From contig NZ_BJZT01000020.1 in the NCBI RefSeq assembly GCF_007992175.1, forward strand, positions 1 to 64,000: a DNA stretch of 64,000 nt, written 5' to 3'. The position numbers and the translations under genes were made by a program. A model generated the notes under the pieces. The model ran no database searches. It saw nothing but the letters and a program-made list of their open reading frames with translations, and had not been told where the DNA came from. Positions within the stretch are counted from its first letter, which is position 1; every line of letters begins with the position of its first letter. Below, in pieces: positions 1 to 8,132 of the stretch. Source of the stretch: Methylobacterium haplocladii. Lineage in GTDB: Bacteria; Pseudomonadota; Alphaproteobacteria; Rhizobiales; Beijerinckiaceae.

Positions 1-338
1 GGGCGGGCATGCGCCCGCCGCTCGCCCGCCGACGGCCTCGGCGGACGTTGCTTCGTTCCTGTTTCGAAACGCTAACGATTAACCGTTAACAAAACCCGAA
101 TCCCAGTTGCAAGCACGCTCTTTCTGAAGGTCTTTCCAGTTTGCCCGAGTCGTTGTCGGTCCGTTCCGGTCCGACGCCGATCCGGGGCTGCACAACCCTC
201 GGAACTACCTGCTAACTCCTTCCGCGATAACGATTGGTGCCCTGCGTGGCGTGTTAGACACACCGAAGCTCCAGCCGTTAACGAAGCGATGCGCCTAATG
301 TTAAGGAGGGAGGTAAACGAACCGTTGAGGTTGAAAAA
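1..338. promoter_or_regulatory. Non-coding leader upstream of fliI with TAAC repeats
   Basis: No convincing gene lies here. A perfect 7-bp inverted repeat (2-8 with 13-19) opens the window and may be the tail of an upstream gene's hairpin. At 72-90 the tetramer TAAC occurs three times at 7-bp intervals, resembling half-sites of the CtrA cell-cycle regulator that controls flagellar genes in many alphaproteobacteria; the spacing does not match the full TTAA-N7-TTAA box. A purine-rich GGAGGGAGG run at about 304-312 lies too far from the fliI ATG to be its ribosome-binding site. Confidence 0.35.
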
Positions 339-1709
339 ATGAGTGAGGACCGTCGTGGAACGGCCACTCCACGACCCGGGCCGAGCCTGGCCGCAGCGAT
401 CGATGCACTCGCCGGCGTCGAAACGCTCGAAGTGTACGGCCGCGTCACGGCGATTCGCGGGTTGCTCGTCGAAGTTGCAGGACCGATCGCCGCCATGCGG
501 CTCGGCGGCCGGATCGATATCGCCGTCGGTTCCACCGGGGCGGCAGCGGTGCCGTGCGAGATCATCGGCTTCCAGGGCGACCGTGCGCTCGCCATGCCGT
601 TCGGCTCCCTCGACGGCGTGCGCCGCGGCTGTCCGGCCTATGTCCGGGAGGACACGGCCGGCGCGATCCGACCGACGCCGGCCTGGCTCGGCCGCACGGT
701 CGACGCCCTCGGCCGGCCGATCGACGGGCTCGGGCCGCTACCCCAGGGGCCGGTGGCCTACCCGCTGCGGGCCGATCCGCCTCCCGCCCACGCACGCCGC
801 CGCGTCGGGCCGCCACTCGATCTCGGGGTTCGCTGCATCAACACCTTCCTGACCATGTGCCAGGGCCAGCGCATGGGCATCTTCGCCGGCTCGGGCGTCG
901 GCAAGTCGGTGCTGCTGTCGATGCTCGCCCGCTATACCACCGCCGACGCCGCCGTGATCGGACTCGTCGGCGAGCGCGGCCGCGAGGTGCAGGAGTTTCT
1001 GCAAGAGGACCTCGGCCCGGCCGGCCTCGCCCGCTCCGTCGTCGTCGTCGCGACCTCCGACGAGCCGGTGCTGATGCGCCGCAACGCGGCCTACCTGGCG
1101 CTGACCCTCTCCGAGTATTTTCGCGACCAGGGCGCGCAGGTCCTCTGCATGATCGATTCGATCACACGCTTCGCCATGGCTCAGCGCGACATCGGGCTGG
1201 CCGGCGGCGAGCCGCCCACCGCCAAGGGCTACACCCCCACGGTTTTCTCGGAGCTGCCGCGCCTGCTCGAGCGGGCAGGACCCGGGACCGGTGACGGCTC
1301 GATCTCCGGCCTGTTCACCGTGCTCGTCGAGGGCGACGACCACAACGAGCCGGTGGCCGACGCGGTGCGCGGCATCCTCGACGGCCACATCGTCATGGAG
1401 CGGCGCATCGCCGAGCGCGGGCGCTATCCGGCGATCAACGTGCTGCGCTCGGTCTCCCGCACCATGCCGCGGGCCTGCGATCCGGCCTTCCTCCCGACCA
1501 TGCGGCGGGCTCGCGCGCTGCTGGCCACTTATGCCGACATGGAGGAGCTGATCCGGCTCGGCGCCTACCGTGCGGGCTCCTCGCCGGAGGTCGACGAGGC
1601 CGTCGCGCTCATGCCGGATCTTGAGGCTTTTCTGGGGCAAAGTAAGGAAGAAGCAACCTCCATCGGCGAGGGTTACGCACGGTTGGCCACGATCGTCGGC
1701 ACCGGCTGA
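339..1709 (+). CDS. fliI: Flagellum-specific ATP synthase FliI
   Basis: This 456-residue protein is the cytoplasmic ATPase of the flagellar type III export gate, which unfolds and delivers rod, hook and filament subunits. The Walker A loop AGSGVGKS is at about residues 183-190, and a Walker B-like strand ending in MIDSITRFA follows around 270. The segment containing [18 protein letters not shown] is typical of the FliI/YscN branch rather than of F1 beta. Length is normal for FliI. The ATG at 339 is preceded by a GAGG about 12 nt upstream. A FliJ-like gene follows 59 nt downstream, which supports a flagellar rather than a virulence type III role. No other flagellar genes are visible in the window. 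Confidence 0.96.
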   Translation: MSEDRRGTATPRPGPSLAAAIDALAGVETLEVYGRVTAIRGLLVEVAGPIAAMRLGGRIDIAVGSTGAAAVPCEIIGFQGDRALAMPFGSLDGVRRGCPAYVREDTAGAIRPTPAWLGRTVDALGRPIDGLGPLPQGPVAYPLRADPPPAHARRRVGPPLDLGVRCINTFLTMCQGQRMGIFAGSGVGKSVLLSMLARYTTADAAVIGLVGERGREVQEFLQEDLGPAGLARSVVVVATSDEPVLMRRNAAYLALTLSEYFRDQGAQVLCMIDSITRFAMAQRDIGLAGGEPPTAKGYTPTVFSELPRLLERAGPGTGDGSISGLFTVLVEGDDHNEPVADAVRGILDGHIVMERRIAERGRYPAINVLRSVSRTMPRACDPAFLPTMRRARALLATYADMEELIRLGAYRAGSSPEVDEAVALMPDLEAFLGQSKEEATSIGEGYARLATIVGTG

Positions 1710-1768
1710 AAGGCCGGGTGCGCGAGAGCGGCCCGTAGCCCGCGTTGCGTTGAGATGGATGGCCCGAG

Positions 1769-2176
1769 ATGAAATCGCGTGACACGCTGATACGGCTGCG
1801 CCGGTTCCAGGTCGACGAGAAGCGTCGCCGGGTCGCCCAGATCGAAATGATGATGTCCGACTTCAACCGCATGGTGGTCGAGCTCGACCGCGAGGTCGCC
1901 CACGAGGAGGCCCGCGCCGGCATCACCGACATCGCGCATTTCGCCTACCCGACCTATGCCCGCGCCGCCGCCAACCGCCGCGACAACATGCGCCAGTCGG
2001 CGCTGGCACTCGAAGGCCAGCTCGCCGAGGCGAAGGCCGAACTCGGCGAGGCGTTCGAGGAACTGAAGAAGGTCGAGATCCTCGAGGATCGCGAGCGCTC
2101 CGCCGAGCGTGCCGCCGCCGGCGTGCGCGAGCAGGCCGAGATGGACGCCATCGGCCTCAGCCGCGCCCGGGCCTGA
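1769..2176 (+). CDS. fliJ: FliJ-like flagellar export chaperone
   Basis: This 135-residue protein is almost entirely charged helix with long heptad-like stretches, as expected of the FliJ coiled coil that inserts into the FliI hexamer and couples ATP hydrolysis to export. The N-terminus (SRDTLIRLRRFQVDEKRRR) fits the FliJ pattern of a basic first helix. It directly follows fliI on the same strand, the usual fliI-fliJ order. Sequence conservation in FliJ is poor, so the name rests on length, coiled-coil character and position. The alternative is another small coiled-coil export protein. Confidence 0.78.
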   Translation: MKSRDTLIRLRRFQVDEKRRRVAQIEMMMSDFNRMVVELDREVAHEEARAGITDIAHFAYPTYARAAANRRDNMRQSALALEGQLAEAKAELGEAFEELKKVEILEDRERSAERAAAGVREQAEMDAIGLSRARA

Positions 2177-2329
2177 ACCGCCCCCCGCGCTGCGGACGAC
2201 AGCCGCGGCACGACAATGTCATGATCCCGGTGCAAGGGTGCGCGCATCACGAGACCTGACCGGTCCCGCTTGCGATGCACGGCACCGTGGCGCATCAGGA
2301 CCCGGTCCCCAAGCTGCGGCCGGTTCTGC

Positions 2330-3388
2330 ATGAAGAAGATCAGCGAATTCCTCTGGCCGCTCATCGGTCTCGGTGCGGTCGTCGTCTCCTGCTACCTGCT
2401 CTACGGCCAGCTCAAGACACTGTCCTGGGTCCAGCTTCAGGCCGCCTTCGCAGCGATCCCGCTGCACCACTTCCTGCTCGCCGCGCTTTCGACCCTCGTC
2501 GCCTACGCAGCCCTCGCCTGGTACGACCGGATCGCGCTGCTGCATCTCGGCGTGCGCCACATCGGCTGGGTGTTCGTCTCGCTCTGCTCGTTCACGACCT
2601 ACGCCCTGTCCCACAACATCGGCGCGTCGGTGTTTTCCGGGGCGCTGGTGCGCTACCGGGCCTACACCGCGAAGGGGCTCTCGGCCGCGCAGGTCGCGGT
2701 GCTGGTCGCGCTCTGCTCCTTCACCTTCGGACTCGGCACGCTGCTGCTCGGCGGCTTCTGCCTCGTCTACGATCCGCATCTGCTGGCGCGGCTCGACACC
2801 CTGCTGCCGAGCCTGCTCACGAACCCGACCACGGCCCGCATCGTCGGCTTCGCCATGCTCGGTTTCGTGGCGCTCTACGTGCTGGGCTCGGTGCTGCACT
2901 TCAAGCCGCTGACGATCCGCTCGTTCAAGGTCGAGTATCCGCGTCCCGGCATCATGCTCCGGCAGCTCGTCGCCGCGCCGATGGAGCTCTTGGGCGCCGC
3001 CGGCATCATCTACTTCGCGCTTCCCGACAGCCTGAACCCGGGCTTCATCCCGGTGCTCGCGATCTTCCTGGCCTCGTTCTCGGTGGCGCTGGCCTCGCAC
3101 GCACCGGGCGGCCTCGGCGTGTTCGAGCTCGTCTTCCTCGCCGCCATGCAGATCGACGCCGACGACCAGAAGGCCTCGGTCGTCGCGGCCGTTCTGATCT
3201 TCCGGCTGTTCTACCTGCTGCTGCCCTTCGCGGTCGCGATCGTCGTCGTGCTGCTGTTCGAGCGCTCGCGCCTCGCCGGCGCCCTCTCCTCGCGAAAGGA
3301 CCCTGCCGAAGTGCCGGAACCGCCGCTGGTGGCGCCGGGCCTGGAGCCGCACGCGATCGAGCGCCGGCTGGAGAACAAGCCGGTCTGA
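2330..3388 (+). CDS. Lysylphosphatidylglycerol synthase transmembrane-region family protein (UPF0104, flippase-like)
   Basis: This is an integral membrane protein of 352 residues with about eight hydrophobic helices. The motif HAPGGLGVFE at roughly residues 258-267 matches the PGGxGxxE signature of the UPF0104 family, the flippase domain of MprF-type proteins. No aminoacyl-transferase domain is present, so lysine transfer is unlikely; stand-alone members are thought to move lipids or lipid-linked molecules. The ATG at 2330 (MKKISEF) is preferred over the upstream ATG at 2270 because the extra 20 residues are basic and unlike the family. It lies between the flagellar genes and the export cluster, and whether it belongs to either is unclear. 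Confidence 0.8.
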   Translation: MKKISEFLWPLIGLGAVVVSCYLLYGQLKTLSWVQLQAAFAAIPLHHFLLAALSTLVAYAALAWYDRIALLHLGVRHIGWVFVSLCSFTTYALSHNIGASVFSGALVRYRAYTAKGLSAAQVAVLVALCSFTFGLGTLLLGGFCLVYDPHLLARLDTLLPSLLTNPTTARIVGFAMLGFVALYVLGSVLHFKPLTIRSFKVEYPRPGIMLRQLVAAPMELLGAAGIIYFALPDSLNPGFIPVLAIFLASFSVALASHAPGGLGVFELVFLAAMQIDADDQKASVVAAVLIFRLFYLLLPFAVAIVVVLLFERSRLAGALSSRKDPAEVPEPPLVAPGLEPHAIERRLENKPV

Positions 3389-3440
3389 GCGGGGGCGAGA
3401 GGCCGATCGCTCCGGGATCCTCGCCCCGCCGCACGATGTC

Positions 3441-3446
3441 TTAACC
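3441..3446 (+). promoter_or_regulatory. TTAACC element upstream of the export cluster
   Basis: TTAACCCTAA begins at 3441, 57 nt before the first adaptor gene. It resembles the CtrA half-site TTAACC seen in alphaproteobacteria. Similar elements occur upstream of fliI (72-90), the giant gene (8082) and rpoD (38734). Regulation is inferred from similarity only. Confidence 0.25.
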
Positions 3447-3497
3447 CTAATCGCGCACAACCATCCCCACGGTATCGAGCGTGCGTGAGGGGGTTTC

Positions 3498-4226
3498 GTG
3501 CGTCTGGCAACGGTCGTTCTACTGTCGCTCGCGGGCCTGCCCGCCCTCGCCCAATCCGACCCGCCGGTGCGCGGTGTCGTCCGCGCCGTGCGCGATGCCA
3601 GCATCGCCACCGACCTCAACGCCCGCATCGTCAAGCTCCCGTTCCGCGAAGGCGAGTCGTTCAAGGCCGGCGAGACCCTCGTCGCCTTCGACTGCGACCG
3701 GACGGAAGCCGAGTTCCGCGCCGCGGAAGCCGAGGACACGGTCAACCGCATCGCCCTCGACAACGCCCAGCAGCTCGACCGCCGTCACGCCATCGGCAAG
3801 ATCGAGGTCCAGGCCGCGAAGGCGAAGTGGGACAAGGCCCATGCCGCGGCCGACGCCCTGCGCTTCCGCGTACGCGACTGCCGCATCGTCGCGCCGTTTT
3901 CCGGCCGCGTCGCCGAACTCCGGGCGCGCGAACACGAGATGCCCGCCGCCGGCCAGCCGCTGCTGCGCATCGTCGACGCGGCATCCGTCGAGATCGATCT
4001 GATCGTGCCGTCGGCCTGGCTCGTCTGGCTGAAGGTCGCGACGCCGTTGCAGGTGAAGGTCGACGAGACCGGCCGGACCTACGCGGCCAAGGTGATCCGC
4101 ACCGCCGCCGCCGTCGATCCCGTCTCGCAGACCATCAAGATCACCGCCGGCTTCGCTCCCGGCGACACCTCCGCCGTGCTGCCCGGCATGAGCCTCGACG
4201 CGACGTTCGAACGTCCGGGCTCATAG
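3498..4226 (+). CDS. Periplasmic adaptor (membrane fusion protein) of HlyD/RND type
   Basis: This 242-residue protein has a cleavable signal peptide (MRLATVVLLSLAGLPALAQ), so it is periplasmic rather than anchored by an N-terminal helix. A split biotinyl-lipoyl-like domain (residues about 30-65 and 125-150, with FSGRVAELRAREHEMPAAGQ in the second half) flanks a short helical hairpin. A beta-barrel follows, with a typical membrane-proximal strand around DPVSQTIKITAGF. It is shorter than normal RND adaptors (about 350-400 residues). The GTG at 3498 has a GAGGGGG ribosome-binding site about 8 nt upstream. It is the first gene of the adaptor, metalloprotease, giant-protein and TolC series and probably bridges inner and outer membrane parts. 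Confidence 0.85.
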   Translation: MRLATVVLLSLAGLPALAQSDPPVRGVVRAVRDASIATDLNARIVKLPFREGESFKAGETLVAFDCDRTEAEFRAAEAEDTVNRIALDNAQQLDRRHAIGKIEVQAAKAKWDKAHAAADALRFRVRDCRIVAPFSGRVAELRAREHEMPAAGQPLLRIVDAASVEIDLIVPSAWLVWLKVATPLQVKVDETGRTYAAKVIRTAAAVDPVSQTIKITAGFAPGDTSAVLPGMSLDATFERPGS

Positions 4227-4266
4227 TGTTCTCCTCCTGCCGTCTCGAGGGCTCCGGCACCCTCCG

Positions 4267-4368
4267 CCGTCATTCCGGGGCTCGCCAGAGGCGAGAACCC
4301 GGAACCCACCGGACACGCTCCGGCCAGTCGTGGGTTCCGGGTTCCGCTGCGCGGCCCCGGAATGACGG
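4267..4368. repeat. Nested palindromic intergenic repeat (REP-like)
   Basis: Two nested inverted repeats are visible. The outer 15-bp arms at 4267-4281 and 4354-4368 begin CCGTCATTCCGGGGC and are perfect complements. The inner 15-bp arms at 4295-4309 and 4330-4344 are also perfect. The element can fold into one long cruciform or hairpin and lies between the two adaptor genes. Short palindromes beginning CGTCATTCCGGG are common intergenic repeats in Hyphomicrobiales genomes. It could attenuate or stabilise the polycistronic transcript. Confidence 0.8.
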
Positions 4369-4425
4369 GAGGGGATTTCGAACCCGTCCGCAGGGCCTCG
4401 AAGAAGCACGAGGGCGGTTGTCGTA

Positions 4426-5844
4426 ATGCCCGCACTACAGCCGAAAACCGAAACGCCACGCCGCCGTCTCCTCGTCGATCCGGCCGGAGAGACGCTGGTG
4501 CGGATACCGGCATCGAAGCCGACCCCGGTCGAGGATGCCGGCGCCGGCCTTCGCCAGCTTCTCGGCATCGAGGCGGCGTTCCGCCAAGCCTCGGATCGCG
4601 ATGCGCTCGGCCTCGCCCTCGTCAACGAGAGTGTGAAGCTGGTCCGTGCCCGGCAAGGCTTCCTGCTGAAGAAGGACGGGATCGGCGGCCTGATCGTCGA
4701 GCGGGTCTCCGGCACGGTCCAGGTCGAGCGCAACGCGCCGCTGATCGCCTTCGTCGAGACCGCCGCCGCCGCGATCCCCGGGGCCGAGCGCCTCAAGCCC
4801 CGCCCCTTCGACCTCACAGCCCAGGGCGGCGAAGAGGCGCGCAGCTATCCATTCGGCCACGGCCTCTGGATGCCGCTGCTCGACCGGGCCGGCGCCCTCA
4901 TCGGCGGCCTTCTTTTCGCCCGTGAGCGCGCCTTCGACGACGCCGATACGGCCCTGGCCGCACGGCTCGCCGAAACCGGCGCGCACGCCTTGCTGGCGCT
5001 ACGCCCTCCCCTGCTGCCGCGCCTGTCCGGCGATCTGCGCAAGCCCGCGCTCGCCGTCGCCGTCGCCGCCCTGCTGGCGCTCTGCCTGCCTGTCTCGATG
5101 ACCGTGCTGGCGCCGGCCACCGTCACCGCCGAAAAGCCCTTCGTCGTCGCGGCGCCGATCGAGGGCATCGTCGAAGAGATCGCGGTGGCGCCGAACGCGT
5201 CCGTGGCCATCGGCGACATCGTGCTGCGCTACGTCGACACCGCCCAGCGAAATGCGCTGTCGGTGGCCGAGCGCGAGGTCCAGGTCGCCGAAGCCCGGCT
5301 ACGGCAGGTCACCCAGGGCGCCTATTCCGACGAGCGCGCCCGGCGCGACGTCGGGCAAGCGCGCGCCGAACTCGCCCTGAAGGCCGCCGAGCGCGACTTC
5401 GCGCGGGACACCTTCGCCAAGACGCAGGTGCGCGCCGAGCGCCCCGGCGTCGCGGTCTATGCCGACCGTAAGGAGTGGTACGGCAAGCCCGTTGCCGCCG
5501 GCCAGCGCATCCTCGAGATCGCCGATCCGAAGACGGTGGAGGTCCGCATCGACCTTCCGGTTTCGGATGCGATCGCCCTCGCACCGGATGCCCGCGTGCG
5601 CATTTTCCTCGACACCGACCCGTTGAGCGCCCTCGAAGCCCGCGTGCAGCAGGTGACGCCGGTCTCCCGCCTGACCGATGCCGGCGTGCTCGCCCACCGC
5701 GTCACCGCCCGGCTCGATCCGTCGGCACCCGCACCGCGGCTCGGGGCGCACGGCACGGCGCAGCTCTACGGCTCGACCGTGCCGTTCGGCTTCTACCTGC
5801 TGCGCAAGCCGCTGACGTTCCTTCGGCAGAAGGTCGGGCTGTGA
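4426..5844 (+). CDS. GAF-like domain fused to an HlyD-family membrane fusion protein
   Basis: This 472-residue protein has two halves. Residues about 40-190 look like a GAF-type sensor fold: a leading helix around LRQLLGIEAAFRQASDRDAL, a core strand region, and a closing segment around LWMPLLDRAGALIGGLLFARE. A single transmembrane helix follows near 205-225 (LAVAVAALLALCLPVSMTVLAP). The periplasmic part carries lipoyl-like halves (around IEGIVEEIAVAPNASVAIGDI and later), a helical hairpin and a beta-barrel. The GAF-like part should therefore be cytosolic and the HlyD arm periplasmic, an unusual way to couple signal input to an export adaptor. It precedes the metalloprotease-HlyD gene by 70 nt. 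No ligand can be named. Confidence 0.75.
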   Translation: MPALQPKTETPRRRLLVDPAGETLVRIPASKPTPVEDAGAGLRQLLGIEAAFRQASDRDALGLALVNESVKLVRARQGFLLKKDGIGGLIVERVSGTVQVERNAPLIAFVETAAAAIPGAERLKPRPFDLTAQGGEEARSYPFGHGLWMPLLDRAGALIGGLLFARERAFDDADTALAARLAETGAHALLALRPPLLPRLSGDLRKPALAVAVAALLALCLPVSMTVLAPATVTAEKPFVVAAPIEGIVEEIAVAPNASVAIGDIVLRYVDTAQRNALSVAEREVQVAEARLRQVTQGAYSDERARRDVGQARAELALKAAERDFARDTFAKTQVRAERPGVAVYADRKEWYGKPVAAGQRILEIADPKTVEVRIDLPVSDAIALAPDARVRIFLDTDPLSALEARVQQVTPVSRLTDAGVLAHRVTARLDPSAPAPRLGAHGTAQLYGSTVPFGFYLLRKPLTFLRQKVGL

Positions 5845-5863
5845 GCGGGATGCCGACCCTCCT

Positions 5864-5902
5864 CCGTCATCGCCAGCGCAGCGAAGCAATGACGGATGAC
5901 GG
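5864..5902. repeat. Partial copy of the CGTCAT/AGCGAAGCAAT palindromic repeat
   Basis: The segment CCGTCATCGCCAGCGCAGCG followed by AAGCAATGACGG is a degenerate half of the perfect 30-bp inverted repeat at 27031-27123. It lies just before the ribosome-binding site (GGGAGG) of the next gene, so it could affect translation initiation there. Confidence 0.6.
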
Positions 5903-5914
5903 GAGGGTGCGGGC

Positions 5915-8047
5915 ATGATGGCCCCTCCCGGCGAACTCCCGCTCACCGCGCTCCGCGAAGACCTCCGGATCGAGCGCGGCGCCGTGCCGGGCGACGGCGG
6001 GCCGGCGCCCTGGCTCGTCTACGACCCGCTGGCGCATCGCTATTACGAGATCGACGGGACCGGCCTCGCCTTCCTGCGCGCCTGGCGGGCCGGCATCACG
6101 CCGGCCGAACTCGCCGAGGCCGCCGGGACCGCGCTCGGCCGCGACGTCACGCCGTCCGAAGTGGCGAGCTTCCGGGGCTTCTGCGAGAGCAACGGCCTCG
6201 TCGCGCATCGCGGCGGCTGGCAGGGGCTCGCCCGGCAGGTGGCGGCGCGCCGGCACGGGCCCGGCGCGTGGCTGCTGCACAACTACCTGTTCGTCCGCAT
6301 CCCACTGGTGCGGCCGCAGGCCTTCCTGGACCGCACCCTGCCCCTGGCGCGCCGGCTCGCCGGCCGCCGAAGCCTGATCGCCATCGCGATGGCCGGGCTG
6401 CTCGGCCTCTACCTCGCCGCCCAGCAATGGGACGCCTTCACGGCGACCTTCCTGCAGTTCCTCACGCCCGAGGGCATGGCCGGATACCTCGCCGCGCTCG
6501 TCGCGGTGAAGCTGCTGCACGAGCTCGGCCACGCCTATGTCGCGACCCATCACGGCTGCCGCGTGCCGAGCATGGGCGTCGCCTTCATGGTGCTGATGCC
6601 GGTACTCTACACCGACACCACCGACGCCTGGCGCCTGCGCGACCGCCGCAAGCGGGTGGCGATCGACGCGGCCGGCGTCGCCGTGGAACTTGCCGTGGCG
6701 GCCATCGCGACGCTGGCATGGTCGTTTCTGCCGGAGGGCACGCCGCGCTCCATCGCCTTCTTCCTGGCCACCACGAGCTGGGTGATGAGCATCGCGATCA
6801 ACCTCAGCCCGCTGATGCGCTTCGACGGCTACTACATCGCCGCCGACCTATTCGGGGTTTCGAACCTGCAGCCCCGCGCCTTTGCCCTCACCACCTGGGC
6901 GCTGCGCGAGACGCTGTTCGGCTTGGGCGATCCCTGCCCCGAGGCCTGGAGCCCGCGCCGGCGCGCGGCTCTGATCGCTTACGGCGTCGCGGTCTGGATC
7001 TACCGGCTGGTGCTGTTCACCGGCATCGCCGTGATGGTCTACACCATGGCCTTCAAGATCTTGGGTCTCTTGCTGTTCGCCGTCGAGATCGGCGTTTTTG
7101 TCATCCGCCCGATCTATCGCGAAACGCTGTTCTGGTGGGCCAACCGCGCACGGATCGCGCCGGGTGGGCGCGCGCGTGTCACCGGGGCGGCGCTCGCCGT
7201 CATGCTGGTGCTGGTTTTCCTGCCGTTCTCCGGCCGCGTCGACATCCCGGCCATCGCAGAGCCCGAGCGGACCGAGCGCCTCACCGCCGTGGCGCCGGCG
7301 CGAGTTGAATCCGTCGAGGTCGAGCCGGGCGCGGCGGTCAGCGCCGGGCAGATCCTGATGCGACTGAGCTCGCCCCGCCTCGACCACGAGTTGGCCACCG
7401 CACGGATCCGCCTCGCCCTCGTCGAATCCAAGCAGGACCGCCGCGCCGCCGACGCGCAGGACCGGGCCGGCGGCCTCGTGCTCGACGGCGAACAGGGCGT
7501 GCGGAGGGAAGCTCTCCAGGGCCTGCAGCGCCGACACGACGAACTCGTGATCCGCGCGCCCTTCGACGGCATCGTCGCGGAGATCGAGCCCGACCTCCAG
7601 CCCGGCCGCTGGGTCGGCAAGGGCGAGGAACTCGGCACGCTCGTCTCGAACGGACGACGGCAGGTGCGCGGCCTCGTGGCCGAAGACGCGATGGCGCGGC
7701 TCTATGCCGGCGCCGCCGGCACCTTCGTGCCCGACGATCTCACCACCGGCGCGATCCCGGTCGCCGTCACTTCCGTCTCGAATGCCGCGGTCTCGACCGT
7801 CGAGATTCCCGCGCTCGCCTCGCATCTCGGCGGCCCTGTGGCCGTTCGCGAGGAAAAGGGCGTCGGCCCGGTGCCGGTCGAGGCGCAATACGCCGTCGTG
7901 CTCAACCGGCCGGACGACGAACTGCGCCTGTCCGGAACGCCGGGTGTGGCGCGCGGCGTCGTGGCCGTCTCGGGCCATCGCGAAAGCATCGCCGCCCATG
8001 CGCTTCGCCGTGTCGTCGCCGTGGTCGTACGCGAGAGCGGGTTCTGA
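5915..8047 (+). CDS. PqqD-like / M50 metalloprotease-type / HlyD fusion protein
   Basis: This 710-residue protein has three parts. Residues about 1-100 resemble a PqqD-like winged helix (RiPP recognition element): a WLVYDPLAHRYYEID strand pair, then helices around TPAELAEAAGTALGRDV. The multi-helix membrane domain that follows carries HELGH at 202-206 and NLSPLMRFDG at 296-305, the HExxH and NxxPxxxxDG hallmarks of the site-2 protease family M50, so zinc binding by two His and one Asp is plausible. From about 440 onward an HlyD-like arm has two lipoyl-like halves (VAPARVESVEVEPGAAVSAG; IRAPFDGIVAEIEPDLQPGR) and a beta-barrel. Both ATGs, at 5915 and 5918, follow a GGGAGG site. It lies directly upstream of the giant gene and could receive, process or gate it. 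Function is inferred. Confidence 0.85.
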   Translation: MMAPPGELPLTALREDLRIERGAVPGDGGPAPWLVYDPLAHRYYEIDGTGLAFLRAWRAGITPAELAEAAGTALGRDVTPSEVASFRGFCESNGLVAHRGGWQGLARQVAARRHGPGAWLLHNYLFVRIPLVRPQAFLDRTLPLARRLAGRRSLIAIAMAGLLGLYLAAQQWDAFTATFLQFLTPEGMAGYLAALVAVKLLHELGHAYVATHHGCRVPSMGVAFMVLMPVLYTDTTDAWRLRDRRKRVAIDAAGVAVELAVAAIATLAWSFLPEGTPRSIAFFLATTSWVMSIAINLSPLMRFDGYYIAADLFGVSNLQPRAFALTTWALRETLFGLGDPCPEAWSPRRRAALIAYGVAVWIYRLVLFTGIAVMVYTMAFKILGLLLFAVEIGVFVIRPIYRETLFWWANRARIAPGGRARVTGAALAVMLVLVFLPFSGRVDIPAIAEPERTERLTAVAPARVESVEVEPGAAVSAGQILMRLSSPRLDHELATARIRLALVESKQDRRAADAQDRAGGLVLDGEQGVRREALQGLQRRHDELVIRAPFDGIVAEIEPDLQPGRWVGKGEELGTLVSNGRRQVRGLVAEDAMARLYAGAAGTFVPDDLTTGAIPVAVTSVSNAAVSTVEIPALASHLGGPVAVREEKGVGPVPVEAQYAVVLNRPDDELRLSGTPGVARGVVAVSGHRESIAAHALRRVVAVVVRESGF

Positions 8048-8081
8048 TCGCGGGGCGATCGGACCCTCGTCCCATCCTTCC

Positions 8082-8089
8082 TTAACCAT
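8082..8089 (+). promoter_or_regulatory. TTAACCAT element upstream of the giant gene
   Basis: An exact TTAACCAT octamer lies in the 85-nt gap before the giant gene. This octamer is a described CtrA half-site in alphaproteobacteria and also occurs at 38734 upstream of rpoD. Function is inferred. Confidence 0.3.
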
Positions 8090-8132
8090 GCCGATCTAGC
8101 CTCGCCCGACAGGGACGCTCGCTGCGCCCCCG

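Noticed and set aside
2..19. Rho-independent terminator at the very start
   Set aside because: The 7-bp stem has no following T-run, and the upstream gene is outside the window.
3498..4226. Drug-efflux RND system
   Set aside because: The adaptor is not accompanied by an RND inner-membrane pump; neighbours point to export of the giant protein instead.
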